DNA from: Streptomyces venezuelae ATCC 10712
GTDB taxonomy: Bacteria; Actinomycetota; Actinomycetes; Streptomycetales; Streptomycetaceae
Direction: 5' to 3'
Assembly: GCF_008639165.1 (NCBI RefSeq)
Contig: NZ_CP029197.1
Location: 6,080,001-6,144,000 of the forward strand
Length of the DNA: 64,000 nt
The translations under genes were made by a program, and so were the position numbers. This document shows, one piece after another, positions 8,255-16,501 of this stretch. The notes below the pieces were generated by a model. It saw only the letters and a program-made list of their open reading frames with translations. It made no database searches and was not told the origin of the DNA. How positions within the stretch are numbered: position 1 is the first letter of the stretch; each line of letters starts with the position of its first letter.

Positions 8255-9534
8255 CAGGCGGCCAGCGTGAAGTCGTCAGCGGTGAGCGTGCGGTCGAGGT
8301 GCGGGGCGAGGAGGTATGCGGCGAGCCGGGGCGGGACGGCGTTGCCGATTTGGGAGAACCTGGCGCCTTTGGTTCCCTGCCAGGGGTAGTCGGCAGGGAA
8401 GGTCTGCAGGGTGCCGGCCTCGGCGGCCGTGATCCGGATCGGCGCCGGCGTCTCCTGGGCCTGGACGTGGTCCGGGTGGGCGACCCAGGTGCATTCGTTG
8501 GCCCGGTGACCGAAGAACAGCGTGCCCGCAGGCTCTTCGATGCTTCTGACGGTTGCGTTGGGCTGGTTGTTGCTGCGCAGGGCCCAGGTCCAGTGGGTGG
8601 CCTTGCTGGTGCACGTCGGGGCCGGTCCGGAGGCTGGGCTGTTGCCGCGAGTTCCGTGCCTGGCCGTCCAACCCGCGCCGCGAGTCTGGGGCTTGAGGAC
8701 GATGTCCGATAGCGCCGGGGGCTCCGTCCATGTCCCGCGGTCGCGCGCGTCGGCCAGGGTCTTCCGGGCGCCGGAAGGGAAGGGCTCGGGGCCACCGCCG
8801 GGTCCACCACCGGCGCAGACGGTCGGCACGGGGCGATCGGTGGCGCCCCAGCCGAGTGCCTCGGCCATGGACACCCACCGTTCGCGGCCGGGTCCGAAGA
8901 GGGTCTCCGGCTCAGCGAAGCGGGCGTGCGTCGGCGGCGGGGGTTCGGCAGTTCGGACGCGCGAGGCGAGGAGGATCGCTCGCTTGCGCGTCTGCGGGAC
9001 ACCGTAGTCAGCCGAGTTGAGGATTCCGGTCCAGGCGGAGAAGCCCCAGGACCGCAGGATCGCGGCGTACTGCTTCCATAGGGGGAGGACGTCGGGGACC
9101 TCCTCCATCGCCACCCAGTCCGGCTCGCCGGCCGAGGCGAGGGCGCGGAGGTAGCGCATCGGCTCGGCCGCCAGGAGGGAGCGCTCGTCCCGGCAGGCGC
9201 CGAGGAGCTTCTCGCGGGTGTCGCGGCCGGCGGCGAGATCGGCGACCGCCTGGTGCACCAGCGGCTGGTCGACCAGCCCCAGACGCTTCCCCGCCATGCT
9301 CCACGCCTGGCACGGCGGGGAGGCGATGAAGCCGCGCGTGCGCCCGGCGAAGATCCCGGCCGGATACATCGCGACGTCCGTACGGATGGTGAGCAGGCCG
9401 GCGGCGGCCCGTGTCTTGCACGCCCACTCGTCCCACTCCAGTCCGACGTCCCGGATTCCGAAGCGGCGCAGAGGGACGCTCCAACCGCCCGGGCCGGCGA
9501 ACAGGTCGATCACGAGATCGCGGCCCGTGATCAC
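8254..9534 (-). CDS. C5 cytosine-specific DNA methyltransferase
   Basis: A 426-residue enzyme predicted to transfer methyl from S-adenosylmethionine to C5 of cytosine. Motif I is DLFAGPGGWS (residues 10-19), the catalytic motif IV is ASPPCQAWS with Cys75, the motif VI equivalent is AMEEVPDV, motif VIII is QTRKRAIL, and motif X is QIGNAVPPRLA near the C-terminus. Start: GTG whose last two bases and the next A form the stop of the upstream PP-loop gene (GTGA), so the two are translationally coupled. Motif VI reads EEVP rather than the usual ENV, a variation also seen in phage and plasmid enzymes. No restriction endonuclease is adjacent, so it is either solitary or works with the PP-loop protein. 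Confidence 0.92.
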   Translation of the reverse strand: MITGRDLVIDLFAGPGGWSVPLRRFGIRDVGLEWDEWACKTRAAAGLLTIRTDVAMYPAGIFAGRTRGFIASPPCQAWSMAGKRLGLVDQPLVHQAVADLAAGRDTREKLLGACRDERSLLAAEPMRYLRALASAGEPDWVAMEEVPDVLPLWKQYAAILRSWGFSAWTGILNSADYGVPQTRKRAILLASRVRTAEPPPPTHARFAEPETLFGPGRERWVSMAEALGWGATDRPVPTVCAGGGPGGGPEPFPSGARKTLADARDRGTWTEPPALSDIVLKPQTRGAGWTARHGTRGNSPASGPAPTCTSKATHWTWALRSNNQPNATVRSIEEPAGTLFFGHRANECTWVAHPDHVQAQETPAPIRITAAEAGTLQTFPADYPWQGTKGARFSQIGNAVPPRLAAYLLAPHLDRTLTADDFTLAA

Positions 9535-10454
9535 GCCGTCAGCCCGAAGTCGTCCTGGACCGGGTCGGCTTCGCCGCGGCACGACCAGGGAGAGCAGCCG
9601 TTGACGACCCCGTCTTCCAGCGCTGAGGCCGCCTCGTCGCCCAGTGCCGCACGTTCCGCGGCGGTGACATGGTCGATCGGGGCCTGGTCGAGGGGGACGC
9701 GAGAACGGTGGAGGAAGGCTTCGCCGAGCAGCTTGTTCCCGGTGGCGTTGGCCCGTGCGTTTCCCTGGCGGATGGCGGCGTCGAATTCCACGACGTCTTC
9801 CCATTCGGCAGGGGAGGCGTCGCGTATGTGCCGCCACTGGGCATTGCCGTGGAATGGGCAGCCGAGGCAGCTGGACTTCGGGGTGTCGGCGAGGCCGAGA
9901 GAGGTGAGATAGCGGACGCAGTCAGAGCGGGACCAGTCCATCTCGATGAGCGGGTGCAGGTTCCGCATGTACTGGACGTCGGCGTCCTTGGCGCGGTGGA
10001 ATTCATCGGTGGATATGCCGATCCACTGCTCGACGAAAACACCCTTCGGTACACGGGTCGGGTACGGGTAGAGGAGCTTCCGGATCGTCTTCTTGATGGG
10101 CTTGACCTTGTATTCCCCGGTGCACTGGCGCCTGGTCATCCCAGGTCGACCGTCCCTGTTCAGGATGTGGAGCGGCATCGAAGCGAAGCGGTGATCGGGG
10201 TTAAGGGCGTCGTCGCGAATATTGCCCGAGGAGACGCGAAGGATCGGTATCCCGGCAGGGGTTGCTATCTCTTCTTCGAGGCGGTCGAGGTGGCGGTAGA
10301 CGGATTCGGGTTCCCAGCCTGTGTCGGCGAATATCGCATAGTCGATCTTGGGTAGGATTCCTTCCGCTGAGAGCGCGAGGAGGGTGCTGGACTGAACTCC
10401 GGCACCGAGGGACAGGGCGCGGAACTGGGGGGTGGGGGAGGGCGAGCGAGAAAT
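9531..10454 (-). CDS. PP-loop ATPase, phosphoadenosine phosphosulfate reductase-like
   Basis: About 307 residues. The N-terminal PP-loop SLGAGVQSSTLL (residues about 14-25) binds ATP or adenylyl nucleotides in this family, and FADTGWEPESVYRHL is the conserved second segment. Cysteines in TRRQCTGEYKVKPIK and SSCLGCPFHGNAQWRHIRD could bind metal or an Fe-S cluster. Relatives include PAPS reductase and DndC-type DNA-modification enzymes, and phage or plasmid copies often sit beside DNA methyltransferases, as here. The start is problematic. No ATG or GTG exists near the domain; an ATT sits 6 bp behind AAGGA at 10461-10465, while the nearest upstream TTG (10547) would add an implausible Pro/Ala-rich leader. 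Confidence 0.8.
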   Translation of the reverse strand: MSRSPSPTPQFRALSLGAGVQSSTLLALSAEGILPKIDYAIFADTGWEPESVYRHLDRLEEEIATPAGIPILRVSSGNIRDDALNPDHRFASMPLHILNRDGRPGMTRRQCTGEYKVKPIKKTIRKLLYPYPTRVPKGVFVEQWIGISTDEFHRAKDADVQYMRNLHPLIEMDWSRSDCVRYLTSLGLADTPKSSCLGCPFHGNAQWRHIRDASPAEWEDVVEFDAAIRQGNARANATGNKLLGEAFLHRSRVPLDQAPIDHVTAAERAALGDEAASALEDGVVNGCSPWSCRGEADPVQDDFGLTA

Positions 10455-10574
10455 GGAAATTCCTTGGGCGAGGTGAAAGAGAGCCGTGATGTAGGGGCGG
10501 GGGAGGGCCGGTGCGGGGTGAGGAGCCAGGGAGGCGAGGCGGGGCAACCGGGCGTTGGAAGGGGCCCTCCTCGG

Positions 10575-10985
10575 TCAGCGGGTGCGTGCCCGAACGGGCT
10601 GGACAGCCGTCGTCCGAGGACGCGTGTCTGCAGGGGCCCTGCCGAGGCGCGATGCGAGGGCGAAGCATCCGGTGTCGGTCAGGTGGAGGCGGACCGACCG
10701 AGAACCGGGTACGGGGCGGCGCGCTTCGCGCAGGACCCAGCCGCGAGATTCCAGGGACCGGACGGTCGCCATCGTGATCGAGATCCGGTCGTGTCGGGTC
10801 GAAGCCCACTCCCCGGTCCCGTGGGCTTCGACCGTGACGTACCCGGACGCCGCCGCGTGCAGCGCGGCGTACTGCGCGGGCGACATCGGCTGCGGCCTGC
10901 TGACGTCGGCCCTCTTGGAGCGGAGGGCGACGGCGAGACCGGTGGCGGCGCCCACCGCGTCGGGCGCACCCAGCGCGGTCAGCAT
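10575..10985 (-). CDS. small winged-helix-like protein
   Basis: At least 136 residues. The C-terminal half reads like a winged helix: MSPAQYAALHAAASG, then SITMATVRSLESRGWVLRE as the helix-turn-helix with recognition helix, then VRLHLTDTGCFALA as the wing and final helix. This suggests a DNA-binding role, but the family was not recognised. The frame stays open and protein-like upstream of the ATG to 11099 (VSVYLGELAPEE, then HVLDTLLDAGRHLRQAD), directly abutting the stop codon of the preceding gene, without any ATG, GTG or TTG. The true N-terminus is therefore probably about 38 codons earlier, at an undetermined non-standard start. Confidence 0.6.
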   Translation of the reverse strand: MLTALGAPDAVGAATGLAVALRSKRADVSRPQPMSPAQYAALHAAASGYVTVEAHGTGEWASTRHDRISITMATVRSLESRGWVLREARRPVPGSRSVRLHLTDTGCFALASRLGRAPADTRPRTTAVQPVRARTR

Positions 10986-11099
10986 GTCCGCTTGGCGTAG
11001 ATGGCGACCGGCGTCGAGGAGGGTGTCAAGAACATGTCCGGGCGGGTACGGCGGCGCCGCGCGCTCCTCAGGTGCCAGCTCGCCGAGGTAGACACTGAC

Positions 11100-11408
11100 C
11101 TACGTCAGATGCTCGTCGGCCAGCTGAGCCTGGGCGGCCAGGAGCCGCAGGCGGCTGAACGTGTCACCGAGGGCCGGGCTCCTGTAGATCCGGACCGTGC
11201 CGAGCTCGGCCGCCACCGATTCCGCGGCCTGGCGGAGGGCGCCGGCGCGCTCGGCGAGATCCAGGGCCCTGGCCGGGGCGCTGGACTCACCGAACTGCAG
11301 GGCGGCGAGGCGGTCGCGGAATCGTGTGGTCTGGCTGGCGAGGGTGAGGACCGAGGCAGGAGGAGCGTCCGCCACCCACTCTCGATCCGCTTCGTGTGTG
11401 CTCGTCAT
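11100..11408 (-). CDS. small alpha-helical protein, function unknown
   Basis: A 102-residue protein rich in Ala, Arg, Glu and Leu. Heptad-like helices (LASQTTRFRDRLAALQF, LDLAERAGALRQAAESVAAE, LRLLAAQAQLADEH) suggest a coiled-coil or helical bundle. It is one of many proteins of 100-190 residues with this build in the window, usually next to a DUF317 gene. The ATG overlaps the stop of the upstream gene (ATGA), so it is translationally coupled. No family was recognised. Confidence 0.6.
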   Translation of the reverse strand: MTSTHEADREWVADAPPASVLTLASQTTRFRDRLAALQFGESSAPARALDLAERAGALRQAAESVAAELGTVRIYRSPALGDTFSRLRLLAAQAQLADEHLT

Positions 11409-12019
11409 CGCTGTCGTCCCGTCCCGCCTGCGACGGGAGGCATCGGCAGCGGGGTGGGGTCGGGCCCGGAGCGGCTGGTGGTGAGGCTGATCGGCTCTGT
11501 CCGGCTGCGGGCTTCGGAGTCGGCGGTGGCCGGGCTGGCGGGCGGGGTTCCCGCAGGCTCGGCTTCGAAGGCCGGGGCGACCCGATCGAGGGTCGTGGCG
11601 ATGAGCTGGGCCTGGTCGAGGGCCTCGCGGAGTTGTTCGGCGGCGTTGTCGGGGAGCTGGTCCCAATGGGCCCGGTACTGGTAGCGCTGGATGATTTCCG
11701 CGGCGTTGCGCATCTGCTCGGCGACCTGCCGCAGAATGGCGATCTGCTGGTCGCGTGCTGTCGCGATGTGGGTGGCCTGGAGGAGTTCGTCCAGCGCGGT
11801 CGGCAGCGGATCGTCGTCTGCGGGCAGTCCGAAGAGCGTGGCGTGAATGACTTGGGCGAAGCCCGTGACTGGGCCGCCGCGGGAGCGGTGGTTGTAGTCG
11901 GCTGCCGCCTGCCGGCGGACGCCGAAGTGCACCGTCACGTCACGGGGCGCGGCGCCGGGGCGGATCTGGTCGGCGAGTGCGCGAGCGACGTCGTGCGCCG
12001 TCGGAATGTCGGGGGACGT
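11405..12019 (-). CDS. small helical protein with apparent ACG start
   Basis: Predicted 204 residues. The body (GFAQVIHATLFGLPADDDPL, then AILRQVAEQMRNAAEIIQRY) is helical with a Pro/Thr-rich tail; the family was not recognised. The coding frame extends upstream of the first GTG through SPDIPTAHDVARALADQI, which looks like real protein. It reaches an ACG placed exactly 7 bp after a very strong Shine-Dalgarno AAAAGGAGG (12027-12035). No ATG, GTG or TTG occurs at that position. Using the internal GTG at 11936-11938 would leave this ribosome binding site without a gene. The call of an ACG start is inference. Confidence 0.6.
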   Translation of the reverse strand, partial: TSPDIPTAHDVARALADQIRPGAAPRDVTVHFGVRRQAAADYNHRSRGGPVTGFAQVIHATLFGLPADDDPLPTALDELLQATHIATARDQQIAILRQVAEQMRNAAEIIQRYQYRAHWDQLPDNAAEQLREALDQAQLIATTLDRVAPAFEAEPAGTPPASPATADSEARSRTEPISLTTSRSGPDPTPLPMPPVAGGTGRQR

Positions 12020-12179
12020 GGGAGAACCTCCTTTTAGAAGAGGGCAGTTCGTAAGAAGGGGTGGCTCGGTACGGGTCCGTCAGCGGGCCATCCCGAAGAG
12101 GGGTGTGGTTGAGGGCTGCGCGGGTGGAAGTGGCTGATCCTGACCGGCAGGGGGCCTTCCCGGGCCCGCGCTGGCCGGG

Positions 12180-13322
12180 TCAGCGGCGAAGGCCGGCAGC
12201 GGAGGAAGGGCGTGCGAGACGTGGGAGCGCCTGCGCTGAGGGCAGCGAGGTGGGCACGCCCGGCTGCGGGCGCTGGTCGGCTGGCGGCCTACGTACGGTG
12301 AGTACGGGTGCGGGGGAGCCTTCTGTGGTGATGCCAAGCACGCGGTCGCCCGGGAGCAGCTGGTCGGCGGTGATGGTGATCAGGTCGTGCACCGCGGCAG
12401 GCTCCGACTGAGGGCTCCAGCCCAGGGCATGAAGTGCGGATTCCAAGGGAAGTTCGTGCTGGTCCATGGCGTAGCGCAGGGTGCCGACGGGGATCTGGGT
12501 GTGCCGGGCCCAGTCCTCCAGCCCCATGCTGAGGCCGTAGGCCCTATGGGGAATGCCGGTGCCCAGGGTCGAGCGGTTCTGTGGCTCCTCGACGATGGCT
12601 TGTTCGGGATCCCAGCCCTGGGTGAGGCGCCGTCGGATGGTGGTAGTGCTGCAGTTGGCACGCGGGTCGACGCCCCAGTGGCACAGCGGCTTGGTCTCGC
12701 CGAAGGCGGTGATGTACATGGTGAAGTCCGGGCCGTCGGCTCCCTTGAGCAGAGCTTCCTCGAAGGTCATCCCGAACTTCGCGATCCGGTTGTAGAGCGT
12801 GTGGTACTTGATCCCGGACTGGTCCGCCCAGCCACGCAGGGTCAAAGTCCGTTCCTGGAAGGTGTGTTCCAGTACGGGCTTATCGTGGCGCTGCCGGGTG
12901 ATGGCGTCCTCGGGCAGCCACCCGAGAGCGAGCCGGGTCCGCAGGGCTTCGCGGTTGACCGCGCAGCGGGGGTCTTCGGCCCAGGACGCCAGTGGCTTGG
13001 CCTCACCGAACGCGGAGATCTGCCCGCGGGCCAGTTCCCACATGTAGCGGTCTCGTCGCCGCTCCTTCGGCCAGGCCGTGCGTCGGCCCGCAGGCGTCGA
13101 CTGGGCGATGGGACCGGGCGCTTCGCTGGAGGAGGAGTCGTTCATGTGCGTTCTTTCATCTGGCCCCTGGACCCCGGTGCCGGTTCGGTCGGAGGAGTTC
13201 GTGGCCGTTGCTGTCGGCCGTGGGCTCAGGGCGGGGCCTGACGGCCTGCCGAATGTGGCGGCCAGCTCGAGGACGTGAGCGGCGAGCGGTGTCTGGTCGA
13301 GCGTGTCACCGGGCTGCGTCAT
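12180..13322 (-). CDS. protein with four homing-endonuclease-like DNA-binding modules
   Basis: A 380-residue protein. Two near-identical units, SAFGEAKPLASWAEDPRCAV...LGWLPEDAI (about residues 105-145) and TAFGETKPLCHWGVDPRANC...QGWDPEQAI (about 208-248), match the AFGExKxLxxWxxDxRC module seen next to HNH endonucleases of phages and mobile introns (NUMOD-type helix-turn-helix repeats). Two related helical units (LTLRGWADQSGIKYHTLYNR and SMGLEDWARHTQIPVGTLRY) follow each of them. No HNH or other nuclease motif is present. It is expected to bind DNA sequence-specifically. The ATG overlaps the upstream stop (ATGA). A second ATG 60 codons in (13145) is an alternative start. Confidence 0.72.
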   Translation of the reverse strand: MTQPGDTLDQTPLAAHVLELAATFGRPSGPALSPRPTATATNSSDRTGTGVQGPDERTHMNDSSSSEAPGPIAQSTPAGRRTAWPKERRRDRYMWELARGQISAFGEAKPLASWAEDPRCAVNREALRTRLALGWLPEDAITRQRHDKPVLEHTFQERTLTLRGWADQSGIKYHTLYNRIAKFGMTFEEALLKGADGPDFTMYITAFGETKPLCHWGVDPRANCSTTTIRRRLTQGWDPEQAIVEEPQNRSTLGTGIPHRAYGLSMGLEDWARHTQIPVGTLRYAMDQHELPLESALHALGWSPQSEPAAVHDLITITADQLLPGDRVLGITTEGSPAPVLTVRRPPADQRPQPGVPTSLPSAQALPRLARPSSAAGLRR

Positions 13323-14038
13323 CGGCTTCGCCCCCGCGAGGCGGCGTCGCCCAGCCCGCCGAGCGCGTGTGTGACGTGCGCGCCCAGCGGCTGCTTCCCG
13401 TTGAGCGGCGTCAGCCTCGCCTCGCTGAGAGCGAGGAACGGGATGTCGCCATGGGCGCGCTCGACCGGGTCAGGCGTAGCCAGGAAGGTGAGGAACTGGG
13501 CGGCCAGCTCTTCGGGGAGGTCGCCTTCGGCTCGGAGCGACCAGTGGGTGCCGAAGCCGTCGTACACGGAGTGCTCCACGCGCCAGGGCCCGCCCGGTTC
13601 GTGGTGCATGGTGCAGTGCCCGTCGGGGGAGGTGAACGAGGCCCCGTCCGTGGTCCATCCGTTCAGGTCGGCGATCTCGGGGACCGATCGGGCGGTGAGG
13701 GGGATCCGGTCGGCATGCCTCGTGTCGCCAAGGAGCTGGGGCAGGGCCTGGGTGATGGCGGCAAGGGGTTCGAGCGGGGTGAGGCGGGTCGCGGTGATCT
13801 TCCAGAGGGGATCGTGGTGTGCGATCGTCCACCATGTCCCGTGGGCGTGGGTCGGTGCGAAGTCCAGCAGCAGGTCGTGACCTGGGCTGTCCACGCTGAT
13901 GCGGCCGGATGCCGGATCGTGGACGTGGTCCCATCCGAACAGGTGGATCAGGGGGCCGAGGACATCCGTGAGGCGGTCACCCGTGCCGGCCAGGTGCCGG
14001 GGCGACACGAAGAAGCGGTCTGTGGAAGTGCTCTCCAT
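13319..14038 (-). CDS. DUF317 family protein
   Basis: A 239-residue protein with the two-part DUF317 layout. The first unit opens with FFVSPRHLAGTGDRLTDVLG and contains TWWTIAHHDPLWKITATRL, then a helix. The second contains SFTSPDGHCTMHHEPGGPWR and THWSLRAEGDLPEELAAQFL. The family is common on Streptomyces mobile elements and its function is unknown. The ATG lies two bases after the stop of the upstream helical protein. The stop overlaps the next gene's ATG (ATGA). Pairing with an upstream helical protein recurs at 16.5-17.8 and 18.7-19.9 kb. Confidence 0.8.
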   Translation of the reverse strand: MESTSTDRFFVSPRHLAGTGDRLTDVLGPLIHLFGWDHVHDPASGRISVDSPGHDLLLDFAPTHAHGTWWTIAHHDPLWKITATRLTPLEPLAAITQALPQLLGDTRHADRIPLTARSVPEIADLNGWTTDGASFTSPDGHCTMHHEPGGPWRVEHSVYDGFGTHWSLRAEGDLPEELAAQFLTFLATPDPVERAHGDIPFLALSEARLTPLNGKQPLGAHVTHALGGLGDAASRGRSR

Positions 14039-14040
14039 GA

Positions 14041-14613
14041 CTACCTGCTCCGGGTCGAGAAGGCATCGGCCCGTGTGGGCGCGGATGGCGCCGCGCTCAG
14101 GGCTGGCCGAGGCGTCGCGGAGGTGGCCCGGTCGATCAGGAGCTGGTCCTCGGCACGGGCGGCGGCGGAGGCCAGACGCCGGGAGAGGTTCTGGGCGAGC
14201 CCCCGGTAGGTGCCAGCGGCGCGATCGATTTCTTCCGTTGCCGCGGAGAGGTAGCTGCGGCTGGTATCCGCCGTCCGGTCGCCGTCCTCGTAGAGGAGGG
14301 CTTCGGTGCGGCCGGTGATGCCGTACGCGCACAGGGAGGCGGCGACGGAGATCCGCAGGGCTGCCTCCGACATGTAGGCGAGGTTCTCGTGCCCGTTCTT
14401 CATGACGGCGTACTGGCTGGTCGAAAGGGCGTCGAGCTGCTGCAGGCACCTGATCGCCAGCTGGTGGGTGCGTACGGCGATGGGCGCGATCTCCCGTACG
14501 GGCCGGGCAATCTCGCCGGCCCGGACGCCGTCGATCTCGGTGCGCAGGTCGCCCAGCTCGCCCGGCAGGAGCCCGAGGAGACGGGTCTGTTCGGCGAGGT
14601 CGATGATCTTCAC
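14041..14613 (-). CDS. helical protein, function unknown
   Basis: A 190-residue, mostly alpha-helical protein (LLGLLPGELGDLRTEIDGVR, IAVRTHQLAIRCLQQLDAL, SYLSAATEEIDRAAGTYRGL) with a low-complexity Ser/Ala/Pro C-terminus. It starts at GTG with GGAG nearby. It lies 57 bp downstream of the coupling-protein gene and directly upstream of a DUF317 gene. No signal peptide or membrane segment is seen. The family was not recognised. Confidence 0.65.
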   Translation of the reverse strand: MKIIDLAEQTRLLGLLPGELGDLRTEIDGVRAGEIARPVREIAPIAVRTHQLAIRCLQQLDALSTSQYAVMKNGHENLAYMSEAALRISVAASLCAYGITGRTEALLYEDGDRTADTSRSYLSAATEEIDRAAGTYRGLAQNLSRRLASAAARAEDQLLIDRATSATPRPALSAAPSAPTRADAFSTRSR

Positions 14614-14670
14614 TGGTCTCCACGAAGAGGGGATGTGCGGACAGGGCTGGGCCGGTCAGGGGGGAGTTCC

Positions 14671-16467
14671 TTACGCGGCCTGGTCGAAGTCGCTTTGGGA
14701 CGGCTGCTGTTTGGCGATGGCGCGGGCGGTGATGGCCTTCGACGCGCGGGCAGAGGCGGCTGCGAGTTCGTCGGAGCCGGGCTCGGCGTACCAGGGGCGG
14801 AGGGCCAGCATGGCGACCCTCATACCGGTGGCCAGGCACAGGGCAGAGCCCTTGTGCAGTGCGCGGATCGCGTCGGCGGGCAGGATCCGTTCCTGCCGCA
14901 TCGACACCGAGGTGGACTTCCCGGACTCGGAGGTCGAGGTGGAAGTGGTCTCGACGTCGTGGTCTCCGACCATCCGGCTCAGCTTGTCGGCGAAGTCCGG
15001 ATCATCGATGCCGGAACCGATGATCTTCACGGTGGCCGCGCTCCACATGGCGTCCATGCCCGCGTCGCCCCACACCTTCTGGCCCTGGCGGTAGGACTGC
15101 AGGATGGTGATCGGGATGATCCCGCGGCTGCCGAGGTGCGAGTACAGGTCGGGGAGATCGCTGATCTTGCAGACATTTGCGGCCTCGTCGAGGATCGCGA
15201 GCATCGGCGGGTCCAGTCGCCCGCCGGCGCGCTCGGCCTGGGCGGTCGCGGCCCGCATCACCGAGTCCGCGCACGCGGCGATCAGCGCGCTCGCGCCGCC
15301 TCCGCCGTCCTTCGACAGCAGGAACAGGGAGTCGGTGGAGGTGACGAAGTCGGCGGGGCGGAACTCGGCGACGCTGCTCTGTGGGGTGACCCAGGCCGCG
15401 ATGTCCTGGTTGAGCAGGGCGGCGGCGTACTGCCTCGCGGTCTCGTAGATCCCGTCACGGGTTTCCGGCGGGCCTTCCACGGTCCCCTTCAGCTGGGAAG
15501 CGACCGCGGTGAACTTGTGGTCTCGCAGGATGTCCAGCGGGGTGCGGTCCGCCGGGAAGGCGAGCCATCCCATCACGTCCGTGATCGGCCGCTCGTCCAG
15601 TGCGGCAGCCAAGAAGAGCTGCGCCAGGATGTTGGATCCAGCCTTCGACCAGAAGTCGCCCTGCTGACTCGCGTCGACGCTCGCGGCGAGGAAGTGTCCG
15701 GCGAGCCGTCCCGCGCCGTCGAGAGTCTTGGCGTCGGCGAGCGGGTTCCACCACATCGTCCGCTCGGCGTGGGCGATCTGCTGAGGGTCCATCGACCACA
15801 CCCGCCCGACCTGGCAGCGGGCGTCGAAGCACGCCGTATAGGCGTCACCAGCCGCCTTGTTGGACGTGAGCAGGACGGGCCCAGGGGCGGCCAGGATTGA
15901 CGGGATGGCCAGGCTGGTGGTCTTTCCGGAGCGCGGGGCCATGATCGCGACGGCCACGTCCTCGAAGCCCATGCGGACCTCGTGGCGGGTCCCGGCGAGG
16001 TTGCCGACCAGGATGCCGGCGTCGCGGGGGGCGATGTGCTTGGCGTTTTTCAGGCTCGGGCGCAGGGAGCGGGCCTTGGCTTCAACGGCCTTGGCGAGCA
16101 GCGGCTGGATGTCGCGGGCCGTCGCCATCCCGGCGACGGTCTTCTTCCTGCTGCCGCCGGCCCGGTTCTTGTACCGCATCCACAGGAGGCCGGCTGCGAC
16201 GGCGAGGAGCAAGGTCAGCAGGACGGGGATGACGCGCGTGGTCAGGAGCAGGGACGTTTCTCCCGCTGCTGGCCAGAGCTGTTCGGGGCGAAGGAGGGCG
16301 TCTCCTGGGCGGTAGGGAACCCAAGGGCCGGTGCCTGCCGCCCAGGCGGCGATGTTGCTGCTCAGCCAGGCGATGGAGCCGGCTGGAAGGCCGACGGCGA
16401 GGGCGGCGAGGAGCACTTTCAGGGCTAGGTCGTAGCCGTCGGAGCTGGAGGAGGGGGCGGATCGCAA
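14671..16467 (-). CDS. VirD4/TraG-like type IV coupling protein
   Basis: A 598-residue membrane ATPase expected to link the DNA-transfer complex to the secretion channel. Two hydrophobic segments (about residues 15-40 and 73-97) anchor it. Walker A is MAPRSGKTTS (about 176-185) and Walker B is LAILDEAANV. Other coupling-protein landmarks are TMWWNPLADAKT, FWSKAGSNILAQLF, and SHLGSRGIIPITILQSYRQG after Walker B. The length is typical of TraG/VirD4 proteins. Start: TTG with AAGGA eight bases upstream. It is separated by about 18 kb of accessory genes from the other type IV secretion genes (34.9-43.1 kb), an unusual dispersion. It is unlike the FtsK-type TraB translocase of classic Streptomyces plasmids. 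Confidence 0.9.
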   Translation of the reverse strand: MRSAPSSSSDGYDLALKVLLAALAVGLPAGSIAWLSSNIAAWAAGTGPWVPYRPGDALLRPEQLWPAAGETSLLLTTRVIPVLLTLLLAVAAGLLWMRYKNRAGGSRKKTVAGMATARDIQPLLAKAVEAKARSLRPSLKNAKHIAPRDAGILVGNLAGTRHEVRMGFEDVAVAIMAPRSGKTTSLAIPSILAAPGPVLLTSNKAAGDAYTACFDARCQVGRVWSMDPQQIAHAERTMWWNPLADAKTLDGAGRLAGHFLAASVDASQQGDFWSKAGSNILAQLFLAAALDERPITDVMGWLAFPADRTPLDILRDHKFTAVASQLKGTVEGPPETRDGIYETARQYAAALLNQDIAAWVTPQSSVAEFRPADFVTSTDSLFLLSKDGGGGASALIAACADSVMRAATAQAERAGGRLDPPMLAILDEAANVCKISDLPDLYSHLGSRGIIPITILQSYRQGQKVWGDAGMDAMWSAATVKIIGSGIDDPDFADKLSRMVGDHDVETTSTSTSESGKSTSVSMRQERILPADAIRALHKGSALCLATGMRVAMLALRPWYAEPGSDELAAASARASKAITARAIAKQQPSQSDFDQAA

Positions 16468-16501
16468 GCGGAGGGTCCTTGGACGGTGCGGGCGGGGTGC
16501 G

